DNA from: Phallusia mammillata
Taxonomy: Eukaryota > Chordata > Ascidiacea > Phlebobranchia > Ascidiidae
Assembly: GCA_003260075.1 (NCBI GenBank)
Contig: QLIY01000048.1
Location: forward strand, 124,001 to 188,000
Reading direction: 5' to 3'
DNA length: 64,000 nt
Shown: positions 25,501 through 35,736 of the stretch, one piece after another
Numbering within the stretch: the stretch's first letter is position 1
Layout: each line of letters opens with the position of its first letter
The notes under the pieces: model-generated
What the model was told of the DNA's origin: nothing
The model's database searches: none
Seen by the model: the letters and a program-made list of their open reading frames with translations, nothing else
Made by a program: the position numbers and the translations under genes

Positions 25501-28500
25501 CATTTGCTAGTGAAATTGGTTGCAGAAAAAAAAAGAAGTTAAAATTTCTAAATCGTTTGTTGATGAAAAAACAATTGGGGAAATGTTAAATTGTTTTCAA
25601 AAAATCATGAGATGCAACATTAAGCAGTCTACAATACAGTAGCAAATGTTGCTAACTACGAACATTCTTTTATAACGAATAACACTGTTAAACTGTGGCT
25701 TTACAAACGTCTACGCAAAGTACAGGAAACGGACAAAATGGTTTACTTACGGTCGCAAGGTCATCTCGTTCGCGCGAAGTCTGATTCTTTTGTGTCTCCA
25801 GTAACGCCATCTGCTGGACGTCCATATTATGTGTGCTCTCCAAATATTTTACCCGCTCTGAAAGTTCCTCCGCACGAGGGGGGGGGGATCTACAATACAG
25901 TATCAAATGTTGCTAACTAAAAACATTCTTTTATAACCAATAACACTGTTAAACTGTGGCTTTACGGAAAGTACAGAAAACGGACAAAATGGTTTACTTA
26001 CGGTCGCAAAGTCATCGCGTTCACGTGAAGTTTGATTCTTTTGTGTCTCTAGGAGCGCCATCTGCTGAACGTCCATGTTGTGTGTGCTCTCCAAATATTT
26101 TACCCGCTCTGAAAGTTCCTCCGCACGAGGACGCAAAAGACTAAGCTCGGCACTCAGTTTTGCGCATTCCTAAACAAGAAAAGTTCAAAAAGTTTTACAC
26201 CTTTATATTTGTGCCCGAAAATGTATACATTTGTGTTGCTTTCTTGTTTGAGTGTAAACAAAGTATCAATGATCTGACTTTCAATTGCCTTTCTTAGCAT
26301 TATATCTTGCAGCAGTTGAAGCAAAAATTGGACAAATATAAGTCTTTTTCCTTGTAAACCCGGTCAGAAAGCGGAATATATATTAAACAATAACTTATAT
26401 CGAAATACTAAGACATCATAACCCTATATGTTTAGTTACTGATTATATCACTGAAGATGTCATGAGCGTTTTCAATAACGTTTTAGAATAAGCGATTGGC
26501 TTTTTACGCCTTATTGAGTCGCACATTCCAAGAATACTGGTAAACTTATCAATTTTTCAACAATGTTACAGATGGCAAATCCTTTTAAAACAACCAACCT
26601 TTTTCAAAACTTTCGCGTCTTCCATATGAATGTTATTTTCTTCACAACTTCTCGAAAAATCTAATCTAATCTTTGCCAACTCCCCATGTAACTCTGTCAT
26701 TTCGTCTTCGCACGCCACCTTCGCCTGTGTGACGCAATAATGACGTAAATTACTTTGCCTGTGTAACGCAATAATGACGTAAATTAATTGCTATTTCACG
26801 TAATAATTTGTTTTTGCTTTCACGCCACATTTATTTTACCTTCATTGTTAAATTGTTTTTTGGTAAGTTTATGACTTTAGCACATTCTTTAAAGTTACCC
26901 TTTTGAGGTCTTGGTTGATTTCTTTGATTGAGTGAACAGTTTTCTCCAATTCCGAGTTGTACTTAAGCGCCCTCTCGCGGTCTTGTTGCATCTCGCTGTA
27001 ACTTCGACGAAGCTCGTTCAAATCTTTTCCCTGTTTTGACAACCTATCCCGGCAAATGTCCAATTCCTGTGACAGATAGAAAAGATAAATGTCGCTTTTG
27101 TTCGTCATAATTTTGTTTGCATTTACCTCTTTGCAGCTTCCCAGGTCGTTGGTATTTCGGTCGTATCTTTCAGAAATATCTTGCAAATCGTGCTGACATC
27201 TGCTTAACCTTTGACCCAGATCTGTGTTCCGGTTCACCAAAGCCTAAACACAGTACATTAAGTTGGAATTGACCACAGGATGCGCAGCAAAACGTGAAGC
27301 CCAGAAACGGGGCGTTAATAAAATTCGAACCCAGAAATATTTGGGAATGAATTTTACAAGCAAGCTACGTTTTTTTTAAATCACCCGTTTAACTGACTTT
27401 GAGTATTTGTTTTCTCAAACGATACAAAAATGAGCTAAAATAGCTATTGTATAATCAAACTTTTTTGTTTAGAGTTTGTTTCTGAAAGCAACACGAGTTG
27501 ATTTTCGAGGACTGCTTTTAGTAAAAACTACATTAAGAGTTCACCTGCTGCGACTTCTGCTGTTTCTCAATCTCAGCAAACGCGTGGTTCTTCTCCTTCT
27601 CCAGGAGTTCGCATTTCTGTTTGCAAACATTCAATCTTTCTTTGGTGACATCCAAGTCTTTGCTCGTTGTGGCCTGAAGCTAAAATGTTAAAAAGCATTT
27701 TATCGATACTTTGTTTAATATTTTTTACAAATAGCGACCACATTTTTTTTCACAATTTTTGCTATTTAAGTTGTTTTCCGGAAATTCTATTTTGGTGCAG
27801 AACTGTGTTTTCAAATATTCGCAAAGTGCCAAGACAGACCTCTAACGTTCCCTTGTTCTCGCTTTTCAAATCGTTGATTGTTTTGTGAAGGTGCTCCAAC
27901 GTCACGTGATGTTGTTCCTTGTCCGCCAATAGGAGATCGAGTTGGCAACGGAGGCGATTGCTGTCACGTGATCCCTCTTCTAGCCTGTTGTCAGTCGAAA
28001 TAAATGTAAAGTTACAGATAAAACAAATGAAAATCAAAAAACCTAAAACTATGAGAACAAACAGACTTGCAAACAACATAACGTGAAAAAACACACAATA
28101 GTTAACGATGATTTTGCCCAAGGCAGATACGATTTGTCTTGTCGTAGCATTATGTCATGTGTTTGAAGTGCACAATAATTTTTATTTTTTAAACCATTTT
28201 TTTATAATTTGTTCAACATTTTTGTCATTGAATTTGTTTATCTTTTGTGTCAAAACATATAAACTGTGCATGACATATTACATAACCGTGAGTCACCAGA
28301 ATATCAGTTTGTGCGATAGAGACACAATAGAGCGTAATTTATTTGAACAAAACACTAAAAACGCCTATAACTAGTTTACTTATCGTTTCTCACGAACGTA
28401 CTGAACTTTCTAAAGTGACACTTACTTTCTTCTGAGCGTCTCTCGCTCTTCCGCTCCTTGTCTGGATCTCGTCATGAAATCTTCTCTTTCTTTCTCCAGG

Positions 28501-30401
28501 AATCGGGTCTTCGTCTCAAGCTCCTGTTGAACTTGCTGAAGGAGGCGGATTGTTGCTCGACATTCACTTGAATCCATCTCTCCCTCCCGGAGCCTCTCGT
28601 TCTGCATCTTCACGAAGAGAAAACGCACACAATTTAACTCTTAAAAGGCAGGGAAACATTTTAATTTATTACATCCTAATATGTTAGCCATAAAGATTTA
28701 TCATTAAGCAAATGCATAATTAGGATTAGACCATCCAACGCTTAGATTCAAACCGGCAGAAGCCACCAAGACACAACCGAACAAATTTTCCTTATTTAGC
28801 GTATTAAAGTTTTGTTTTTAAATTTGAGGATAAATTCTCACTTCCATTGTCTTTTGTGCATCAGCCAACTTCCGGAGTAAAATTTCTCGTCTTGATTCAC
28901 TGTCATCCAGAGCATCCTGGTAGTTGTCTCTCTCGATTTCAACAAGGCGAGGGGGAGTCCAATTCACTGGCGAACTGGATAAATTACAACAATAATGTAA
29001 CTTTTCGAAAGCTAACTCTTCCATTCAAACAGTAAAAAATGCCCGCATCGAAATGTCAAGCTAAAAGATTTCCATTAGAACTGGCAACTTAGCGAGTTTG
29101 TTATAAACCAGTCAGCAATCTTGTAAGTCAACTTGTCAAAACCGTTCCAACAATAAAATAATTTTGTTTAAAACCTTCTAATGGGTGAAGGTGATCGAGA
29201 TTTAATCGGCGACGGTGATCTACGCGTTCTGATTGGTCGAAAACTGGGGGGGGGGGTTTTAAACCTTCTAATGGGTGAAGGGGATCGGGATTTAATCGGC
29301 GACGGTGATCTACGCGTTCTGATTGGTCGAAAACTGCCCTGCTCAGCTGACCGTGACCACCTGTCTTGCTGCAAACAAAAACGTAACAACAATTTTAAAA
29401 AATTACAAACTTTCCTATTTACACATACAAATAATAATATCTTAGTCCCACAACAGAGTAACTACTTGGCAAAATGTCTCGTTATGGACAAGAAATCTTG
29501 AACCGAAATTGAACATGCTTGAAAAATGATTACTTTTTTAATTTCTTACTTTTAAGTACGACTGCTTTCTGTAAGTTTCGTCAAGGACCTGCATCGCTCT
29601 TCTAACTGCAGCTGATGGCGTAGAGGTACGACCACGTGTTGGGGCTAAAGAATCCCTGAAGAAAACGTACAAAATATGTTTACTGAATAGAACAAGAAAC
29701 TTACATTTTTGAAGCACGAGAACTCCAAGAACCATACAACGCTCGAAAGCCAAAGAGATAAATTTCTCTCTTTTTAATGTCTTACCTTGTGTCGTTTAAA
29801 TCATCCATATCAAGGTAGGAATCATAATTGACCCTCGCTCTTGAGCCCCCTCTAGTGGGTTGATACTCTTTGATCGAATAATCCATACCTGGAACGAGGT
29901 GCAATGTAAACTGGGACCGCATTCTTGCAAAGTTTACGAATAAGGATGATGGCCTGGGTACAATTTTGTGGTGCTGGTTTCGCACAAGGGACAAAATGCA
30001 GCTTTTCCAATATCAGTCTATCTGATCTGAACGTGCCATGATGTTTATTGACGATGGGGGGGGGGGATCGCACAAGGGACAAAGTACAGCTTTTCTAATA
30101 TCAGTCTATCTGATCTGAACGTGCCATGATGTTTATTGACGATGGTCAAGTTGGTAAAATCGATCTAGATTCACTCGATCAATTCCAAACATACGACTTA
30201 GATTCGTGGTAGACACGTAACTACTAGTTAAATCATTTGGCTCAATCGTTAAGTCTTACAAAGTTGGCTTAGTTACATAATCTTGATAAACTGATACTTG
30301 AAAAATACCAAAAGAGCAAAAAAGCTGTAATTTAAGTACTTACATTTGTCTACTCTTGGACTAACAATTCTAGTCTTTTCAACTTTAGTGTAAATTTCCA
30401 T
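13053..30401 (-). CDS. large coiled-coil protein, 29 exons, 1,467 residues
   Basis: One leftward gene from the start codon at 30399-30401 to the stop at 13053. I traced 29 exons with GT-AG boundaries. Their phases agree throughout and the lengths sum to 4,404 bases, 1,468 codons with the stop. Residues about 1-130 are Ser/Pro/Arg-rich, about 134-1190 are almost continuous heptad-rich coiled coil dense in Glu, Lys, Arg and Leu, and about 1200-1467 are disordered Ser/Pro-rich. There are no membrane segments and no globular domain. Such proteins usually serve as structural rods in centrosomes, ciliary rootlets, junctions or the Golgi. I could not match it to a named family. Single doubtful points: the exon 4 donor (gtttta) is weak and the exon 20 acceptor is ambiguous by 4 bases. 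Several exons have allele copies beside G10 runs. Confidence 0.85.
13390..13520 (-). repeat. allele copy of the exon 29 end
   Basis: Copy of 13003-13140 after the G10 run at 13380-13389, then cut off by a 42-base G run. The one coding difference seen is Gly GGC to GGG, which is synonymous. Confidence 0.65.
13521..13562. other. G run of 42 bases
   Basis: A pure G homopolymer on the + strand without a matching repeat on both sides. It could be a read artefact, a placeholder or a real G tract; sequence alone cannot decide. Confidence 0.6.
13874..14112 (+). CDS. terminal exon of a membrane protein, copy A, nested in a - strand intron
   Basis: Exon after acceptor tttgtcctag, running to TAG at 14112, about 79 residues and no in-frame ATG, so upstream exons are required but not seen. 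A hydrophobic segment (YVLLIVSILAFKFVLSYLVY) is followed by a Gly-rich tail (PDVGEGSEGLEVGLGNFSAL then VGRGSPLGRGVP). It lies inside the last intron of the leftward coiled-coil gene, on the opposite strand. Comparison with copy B (14596-14831) shows 11 synonymous and 6 replacement codon differences and no indels. The noncoding flanks are much more diverged and have indels, which argues for real coding constraint. Family not recognised. Confidence 0.6.
14596..14831 (+). CDS. terminal exon of a membrane protein, copy B
   Basis: Same structure as copy A, 722 bp downstream, ending in TAA one codon earlier. The tail from the proline after the membrane segment through GRGVP is identical in protein but differs at several third positions. 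Replacements cluster in the membrane segment (F/I, K/I, V/I, V/A) and at the C terminus (D/E, E/K). G runs lie between the copies (14155-14165 and 14281-14290). They may therefore be very divergent alleles rather than tandem paralogues. Confidence 0.58.
15139..15148. other. G10 junction in an intron
   Basis: About 15060-15138 is repeated at 15149-15225 with few differences. It lies in the intron between exons 28 and 29 of the coiled-coil gene. Confidence 0.65.
15744..15810. mobile_element. hAT element end, partial
   Basis: CAGTGGTTCTCAACCTTTTT at 15744 is a typical hAT terminal inverted repeat. No clear opposite end or target duplication was found nearby, so only one end can be supported. 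It lies in an intron of the coiled-coil gene. Confidence 0.45.
16107..16248 (-). repeat. allele copy of exon 27 plus G11 junction
   Basis: 16107-16229 matches exon 27 (16461-16583) with mostly silent differences, one Ala/Ser and one Thr/Lys. It is separated from it by the G11 run at 16238-16248. Gene predictors could count this exon twice. Confidence 0.68.
16690..17645. repeat. duplicated intron block split by two G10 junctions
   Basis: 16690-17165 recurs at 17189-17670 with substitutions and small indels. G runs lie at 17179-17188 and 17524-17533. The second run interrupts the copy in the middle, so the assembly is a mosaic rather than one simple duplication. Confidence 0.65.
17704..28974 (-). 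CDS. coiled-coil gene, exons 5-26 (rod, residues 124-1202)
   Basis: Exons: 28842-28974, 28426-28607, 27840-27984, 27545-27679, 27127-27243, 26899-27066, 26599-26724, 26002-26169, 25304-25441, 24665-24868, 24070-24204, 23612-23767, 23464-23541, 22093-22282, 21623-21822, 20909-21094, 20752-20848, 20326-20452, 19711-19857, 18296-18464, 17918-18007, 17704-17849. Thirteen consecutive exons (8 to 17 and neighbours) are phase 0, typical of rod genes built from exon-sized heptad blocks. Representative stretches are ELDICRDRLSKQGKDLNELR, KLSAELSLLRPRAEELSERV and ELEKQYNTVCERNKWLETRI. Exon 21 interrupts the rod with a Ser/Gly/Thr-rich hinge (SNGESDAASSGTSQPTSRD). Exon 26 ends in a very basic patch (SDKKKISNFMRKLKGSSTN). 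Confidence 0.82.
18510..19770. repeat. ~600-bp duplicated block across G10 at 19105-19114
   Basis: 18510-19104 recurs at about 19115-19770, including the 3' end of exon 23 (copy at 19077-19104). The second copy has three short tandem aataaagccctgat units at about 19405-19470 where the first has one. The copies are therefore length-polymorphic as well as substituted. Confidence 0.65.
19826..20660. repeat. duplicated blocks at exons 22 and 23
   Basis: 19826-19980 recurs at 19991-20146 across G10 (19981-19990), carrying the start of exon 23. 20430-20538 recurs at 20549-20660 across G10 (20539-20548), carrying the start of exon 22. Both are consistent with allele copies. Confidence 0.62.
21186..21470. 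repeat. intron block duplicated between two G runs
   Basis: 21196-21325 recurs at 21337-21466. G runs lie at 21186-21195 and 21326-21336, so one copy is bracketed by G runs on both sides. Non-coding; it lies between exons 19 and 20. Confidence 0.65.
22674..23157 (-). repeat. scrambled allele copies of exons 16, 17 and 18
   Basis: A copy of exon 17 lies at 22674-22751. The 3' part of exon 16 follows at about 22820-22870, then G11 (22871-22881), then an exon 18 fragment (22882-22942), then G11 (22999-23009). The 5' part of exon 16 is at 23010-23087, then G10 (23148-23157). The order cannot give a continuous frame, while the full exons at 22093-22282, 23464-23541 and 23612-23767 do. Confidence 0.65.
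23895..23975. mobile_element. fold-back element, right-arm fragment
   Basis: About 80 bp resembling the right arm of the elements at 8482 and 11471: gaatgtttggaagaatcac, then cttgattcggtacaacgc, then cgtactatgatt. No left arm is present. It sits in an intron of the coiled-coil gene. Confidence 0.45.
24241..24340 (-). repeat. allele copy of the exon 15 start
   Basis: After G11 (24241-24251), the first ~65 bases of exon 15 and its upstream intron are repeated at 24252-24350. Differences from 24140-24240 are few and mostly silent. Confidence 0.6.
25625..25890 (-). repeat. allele copy of exon 12
   Basis: 25757-25877 copies most of exon 12 (26002-26169), including its donor, and ends at G10 (25878-25887). 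Changes are mainly silent, with Ala versus Phe at the third-last residue. Confidence 0.65.
26723..26790. repeat. 34-bp tandem duplication spanning the exon 11 acceptor
   Basis: gcctgtgtgacgcaataatg and following bases at 26723 recur at 26757 with one change. Because the unit includes the exon 11 splice acceptor (rc: cacacag), the acceptor exists twice, 34 bases apart. Use of the upstream one would add 34 bases and reach a TAA at the third codon. Confidence 0.6.
29265..30401 (-). CDS. coiled-coil gene, exons 1-4 (Ser/Pro/Arg-rich head, residues 1-123)
   Basis: Exon 1 30344-30401, exon 2 29786-29888, exon 3 29550-29655, exon 4 29265-29368. The protein begins MEIYTKVEKTRIVSPRVDK. Exon 3 has PTRGRTSTPSAAVRRAMQVL and exon 4 has an SR-like tail (RTRRSPSPIKSRSPSPIRR), likely a phosphorylation-rich disordered head. 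Exon 4 is followed by a G11 run (29246-29256) and an allele copy at 29175-29245 that differs only by synonymous changes, so the mature transcript should contain it once. Confidence 0.82.
30056..30066. other. G11 junction near the coiled-coil gene start
   Basis: 29985-30055 recurs at 30067-30140 with a few substitutions. It lies in intron 1 of the coiled-coil gene. Confidence 0.62.
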
Positions 30402-30934
30402 TTTAAAATCAAATTCAATTATTCAGGGACCTGCTTTTCGACTAAACAGTTTTATAACGCAGTGGCCGCGGCAATGTCTGCATATCTAAGCTTCCTACAC
30501 TGCGAAACACAATCTGTAAGTTTCGCTTTAAGCTTGATACAGTAACAAACACTAATGTACTCAGGGTAAGCAGATCAGTTACCCTTGTTACGTCATAATG
30601 CAACCGCAGAAAACATGTCAATTACTCTGCTGTATACTACGAACTGCAAATTTGGGTTTAAATTACAACAAAATCGAAGACAACAAATTCCACACATCGC
30701 GTGTTTAGTGAAGGGAAAAAAGTCGCGCTGCACCGTCATAAACAGCCATTGTTTCGTCATCAATGGGTGACAATAGTAACAGTTATAAGTGGCGTGGTTG
30801 AGGCCATTCAGTGATAAATACTGGAGGTCGGCACTCATCGCTACTTTCAACAACGCGACGACAAAAGAAAATAATTATCGACGCTCTAGACCCGCCAGAA
30901 GTCAAAATCTCGCTTTTGCGGTCTCTCGCCTCAG

Positions 30935-30942
30935 TGACGTCA
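30935..30942. promoter_or_regulatory. palindromic CRE in the presumed coiled-coil promoter
   Basis: A perfect TGACGTCA lies about 530 bp upstream of the start codon; a related ttacgtcat lies at 30588-30597. They would suit CREB/ATF binding. No transcription start is visible, so their use is inferred from position only. Confidence 0.3.
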
Positions 30943-32332
30943 TACTTGTTGTGGTTTGTGTTTCATGAATTCTTGCAAAACTAAAATTAATTAAATTGAC
31001 TCCAACCTAATATCCACATACATAAATGTGTTCACCCCGTTCGGGTTTCATAGCTGATTGGACGATAACTGGCCCTCACGACTTCCTCGTTAACTTTTTG
31101 TTGAAGATATCCTGTTTCTGCACACCTGATTTTGCCTTATAATATACGTCTTGTTTGATACCACTTCGAGCTTTGCATTCTAGCCATTTTACTTGATCTT
31201 TATCTGTTGCACCAAACTGCAAAACAATGTTGCGCAAAAAACTGATTTAAACCGTTTAATTGCTTGATGTCTTGACTCAGCTATGGACAAGACGTTTCCA
31301 AAACTAAATCTTTCTTGAGGCATTTGTACCCAATATGCTCATTATTATTGCTCGCAAGTCCAGGGTTTTTAATTGTCGTCTCACAAACCCTTAGCGAAAT
31401 GCAATAGACTTACCGTTTACAATCAGTTCCAAAGCTTTTCCAGATCTAGAGTATTCCGATACAAGATAATATCATTGTGTCAAGAAAATGTCGTAACAAT
31501 GACAAAACAAAACATATGCTGCAAAAAAATTAGGAAATCTAAGATAACAAGCTTAGAGAAAACTTAACTAGAATATTGCTAACTATGACAAACACAGCTT
31601 CTATGCAAGTAATTAAAACATGAGCAAACCAAAAGTTTTTTTCCTTGTAAGAAAATAAGTCATTAAAATCTGGCTTCGGTTTACTGCACTAAGTTCGTTC
31701 GGTACATCTATTTCGGACGCGAACAGCTTCTCACATCAACTTTTGAAAAGAATACTAAAACACGACAATTAAAATCCAACAAAATTCAATAAAACAGAAA
31801 ATACACGTTTAAATATAACGGTCGCGCGTTAAGGTATTCCACTAAGCAGTAGGTAATCTACTATGAAAGTAATTGTATCTGATTCAATACTAATCACTGC
31901 TCGTGGTAAAGAATAGAAAAGTGTTGAGTTACCAGGCATGTCTGGTCAACACGACTAACTCGTGGGTTAAACTCACAACGGTCCAGGGTAATTGCTTGCA
32001 CTTATGCATGGGTGCGTGTAAGACGATGTATTGTGGTGTAAATGAGAGAATGATTGATCCGGATCAGACTAGTATTATCTTGTTTTGGATTCCTGCATAA
32101 AATATATCACTTAACAAGATAAAATTGCGTGAATTGTGAGTCATATTGCTGATATGGCCAAAAATGTAAGAAAACGTTATTTAATGCACATTCTTTTCAC
32201 TTATATATTTTGATTAAACAAGGTACTATTTGCGGTAACTTTGAGTCACTATCGCCTCCTAGTGTATAATCTACCCTACACTTTACTCTCTGAACATTTA
32301 TCGCTGATTTTTATCTCAACCAAACTCCAGAG
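30943..32332. other. intergenic stretch
   Basis: No supported exon on either strand. Frames such as 31373-31567 and 31903-32100 lack splice context and coding-like composition. Confidence 0.4.
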
Positions 32333-32410
32333 CAGCGTTTCTCAACCGAGACCCTTCGCTCTGTAAAGGGGAACACGAGGTGTTTTTCAGTGGGCCACGA
32401 CTGTAGGCGA
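32333..32410. mobile_element. hAT element end, partial
   Basis: CAGCGTTTCTCAACC at 32333 resembles a hAT terminal repeat, followed by sequence containing agtgggccacgac as in the complete element at 58295. No right end was found, so it appears truncated. Confidence 0.4.
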
Positions 32411-32472
32411 TCATTATTGACATCACTAAATAAAATAAACGGGTACTAACTTCAAATGATCAAAATATCGAC

Positions 32473-32620
32473 ATGGCAGAGCACGGGCCCAGGCAAAACT
32501 CCTCTCGTGGGTTCGGATCTCTCCGCATGCGAGATTTTTGTAGCTTATGTCTTATGCGAAAGCTTGGTGACCGGCTGATTCAGTACAATGCCTGTCATAG
32601 GCCTGGCAACACTGCAAACC
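32473..32620. mobile_element. fold-back element, loop and right arm
   Basis: Contains a T-arm-like gtgggttcggatctctcc at about 32508 and the right arm (gcttggtgaccggctgattc...ggcctggcaacactg) at 32562-32614. The left arm is missing. Same family as 8482-8700 and 11471-11700. Confidence 0.5.
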
Positions 32621-35611
32621 TTCAAGGAAAAAGGAAGAAACATGCAGCACCAACCGGCAATGCATCTCATGTTCTCAGCTACTGTTTCTTCTTATCGCTA
32701 ACAGGTATAGATAAATAAGTGAAGTGGATAAAGAATTTTTGGAACTTTAGCAGGCACATGTTCGGATAACGATCGACCCAGAATTTAATGCTTCATAAGA
32801 CTGAGCTTTATGCAAAAGTTGAAAAAATATTTTCCTGTCTTTTTCATTACTACAAAGACAAACAATAAAACACAGTTAATGGGAAATAAATGTACTTTCG
32901 ATCTTACCTGAAAATCAGAACATTCAGAGCGATTTTAAGCTGATCCTTCGAGATCTTGTCAACTAACCCGTGTTTAAAACATCTTTACCTGTTCATGCGT
33001 TCTGTGTGACACATAAATAAGCAGCAACATACCACAGAGACATTCTCCTAACTCTAAACTGTAAAGTGGCATGATTTTGCCCGGTACCAGCGATTTAATG
33101 GCTCCCTTTCTCTGCTCTACTGCGATTAACCTGTTCTTATCTCGTCAAGTGCCTTTGCGTTTAAACGTTCGATACTTTACTTGCTTTGTATAGAGTTGGT
33201 CTAATATGTCATGATAAATATCAAGGCTTATATAATATGAGATCAATTTGATCTGGTTGTAATTGGGTAGTTTTTCTTCAAAATCGGTTGTGACGAGCCT
33301 AGCAGAAAGACAGATGCCAAGAAAGCAGGTGAATAGCGAAAATTTAGGTTTTTTGTAGCATAGCTCTCTTTAAGATTTGGTCAGGTTAAGATAAAATAGT
33401 ACAAAACTGAGGAAAAGAATGTAAAGGCTGATGAATGTACTTTTGTGGATTATTTTTGATCAGTGTGTAAAATAGAATCTACTTTAAAAATGAATTTCCA
33501 TAAATAATTTTCCAATTAGTTGTGCGAAAATTGTGCTAGGCAAATTGCAACTTACAAGGTATAACATGCACATGCAAGTGTGGGGGCTTTTAAATCAGTT
33601 TAACCCCAAATGTTGAAACGTACGAACATATAGTTTAAGTATGTGAAAGGTAAATCGTAATAAACAATGTTCGAACGTGTTGATTGTGCAAAGAAGTATT
33701 TTCTAACAACCTACTTAAACTGTCTGCGCATTTAAAACAACGTTTTTACACGGTAAATACTTTGTTTGACAATGCGCCTGCACGAAAAAGGCTAGATATC
33801 CAAAAATGATATGCGTCAGAAACGTGGCAGGTAGCTGTGTATCGCATTTCGTCCGGAATGTCACCAGGCCGGTATTATGCAGCAACGAAAAATTTTAAAT
33901 TCGTGTTTTTATTAAGCCTATACCAGCAGAATATCCTTGACTAAGAAAAACTGTGCAGTTCCAAAAAATGCATTTATTGTGTTTTATTAATAACTTCAAC
34001 GCTTTACGGTGTATAACATTATAATTCGTTTTAGAAAACAGTCCAACATCTGATTCATTTTCATAGGATCAAGTAAAATGTATAAAAAATACGTTTATAG
34101 TGCGATTTCAGTTCGCTAAATGTTCGGAATCTTTGTTTTTATCGGTAGGCTACGTTTCTTTCCTAGGCGTGTCTGCCATTTTGTTTCAAACCGTTTCCTC
34201 ATTTTTATTCCTTTGTCATTTGTTTGGATATAAACGAGTGAATTTTATCAAATATGCATAATTATCAACGTACTATTTAACACATAACATACGAAATTGG
34301 ACAATCGACATTTTTTGCATATTTGTGCGATGCGAATTGTAGAACAAGTGTGGTAGTCCAGCAAAACAAATCATTTCTTTCTTATCTCTATGGCCCACTA
34401 GCGGAAGACATTTTATGTGGCAACGTTATTAACAATTCTATAGACATTGAAAGGTTAATCTCAATTTCAATGTTCCTATGGCGTAATTGTAAACCAAACA
34501 AATAACAAATGTGGGTGTAGGTTTGCTTTGTTAATAAAATACCTCACTATAACAATTAAACGCGCTGCTGCATTGTTGTACAACTTCGCACAAATTACAG
34601 CCTGATTGAATAGGGCATAATGCAACCACAGGTAAAAAACTTAATTGCCTCTGACATGGTTGTCAAGTCATTAAGATAATGTTCATTTGGTACATTGTCT
34701 ATAATTTAGTCTCTAAACAGCCAAGCGACTATTGTTGAAAACAACAGAACAAACTATTTTGACGAATAGCTTTTTTCATTTTAAACCACCACAAACCAAC
34801 CGATTTTGTGAGCAACAGCTTTGAGGTCCACGCCATGTTTGAAAGGTTGAAGTTTTCTACCAACGTAGGTAGAACAGTGGGAAATTAAATGAGGTTAAAT
34901 CGTAACCTATGTTACATACTGGATGATTTTATTTTCCTAAGATAAGTTAGATAAAATAATTGCTTGGTACATGATTTTTAACAAGTAGGCTAGCTGGTAG
35001 TAAAAACGATGAACTTTTGCACTTTTATTTTAAATCAGCAAGTTTAAAGTGTTTGAAAGTTTACGCAAACGACCTTTCCTTACCTATTGCTGTGATTCAC
35101 TATAATCTCGTGGCAATTCAAAGTGAAGGCATTCAAACTATGAGTCACAGAAACCTAGAGTAAAAAAGCCACACGACAATAAGTTCAACAGAGGTTTATA
35201 GTAGGTTACCAGGTGCTTAAAACCACTTCCACAGTGGAATGCAGTCTTTTGTTAAACAGTTTATTCACTGCTCTTTGGTGATAAAAATTGTAAGGAGAAA
35301 ACATTGTGAAAGTTGCTGTACGAATGTTTTCATTTATTGAAACTTTTATCCTATGTATCAAGTTTAATTTAAAATCGTTTTCTGAAACAATGATGTACAT
35401 ACAGCTCTAAGCGATCCTGAACATGTATGCACCACAGCAGTCACAAGTGTACATAGGGATACACCAAAAATGTTGCATGCGTAATTAATTGTAGTAGATG
35501 TTGAATAAAATACGTACCACCACATTTGCGTTCACACTTTTATTTTACGTCTGTGCATCGGTTATAAAGGGTAAATCAGAGGAAAATGTTGGGCTAAACA
35601 TCATTGGTCTA
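32621..35611. other. intergenic stretch
   Basis: About 3 kb, AT-rich, with no supported exon, RNA gene or complete repeat on either strand. Confidence 0.4.
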
Positions 35612-35736
35612 CTCTAAACCAGTGTTACCTAACCGGGGGGAATTTACTTTAATTTGCACATTTTAAATGATCGTTGTATGGTTTAGCATCTACCATGTGG
35701 TATATTAGGAAGAAATAAAATGTTTGGGACTGTTAA

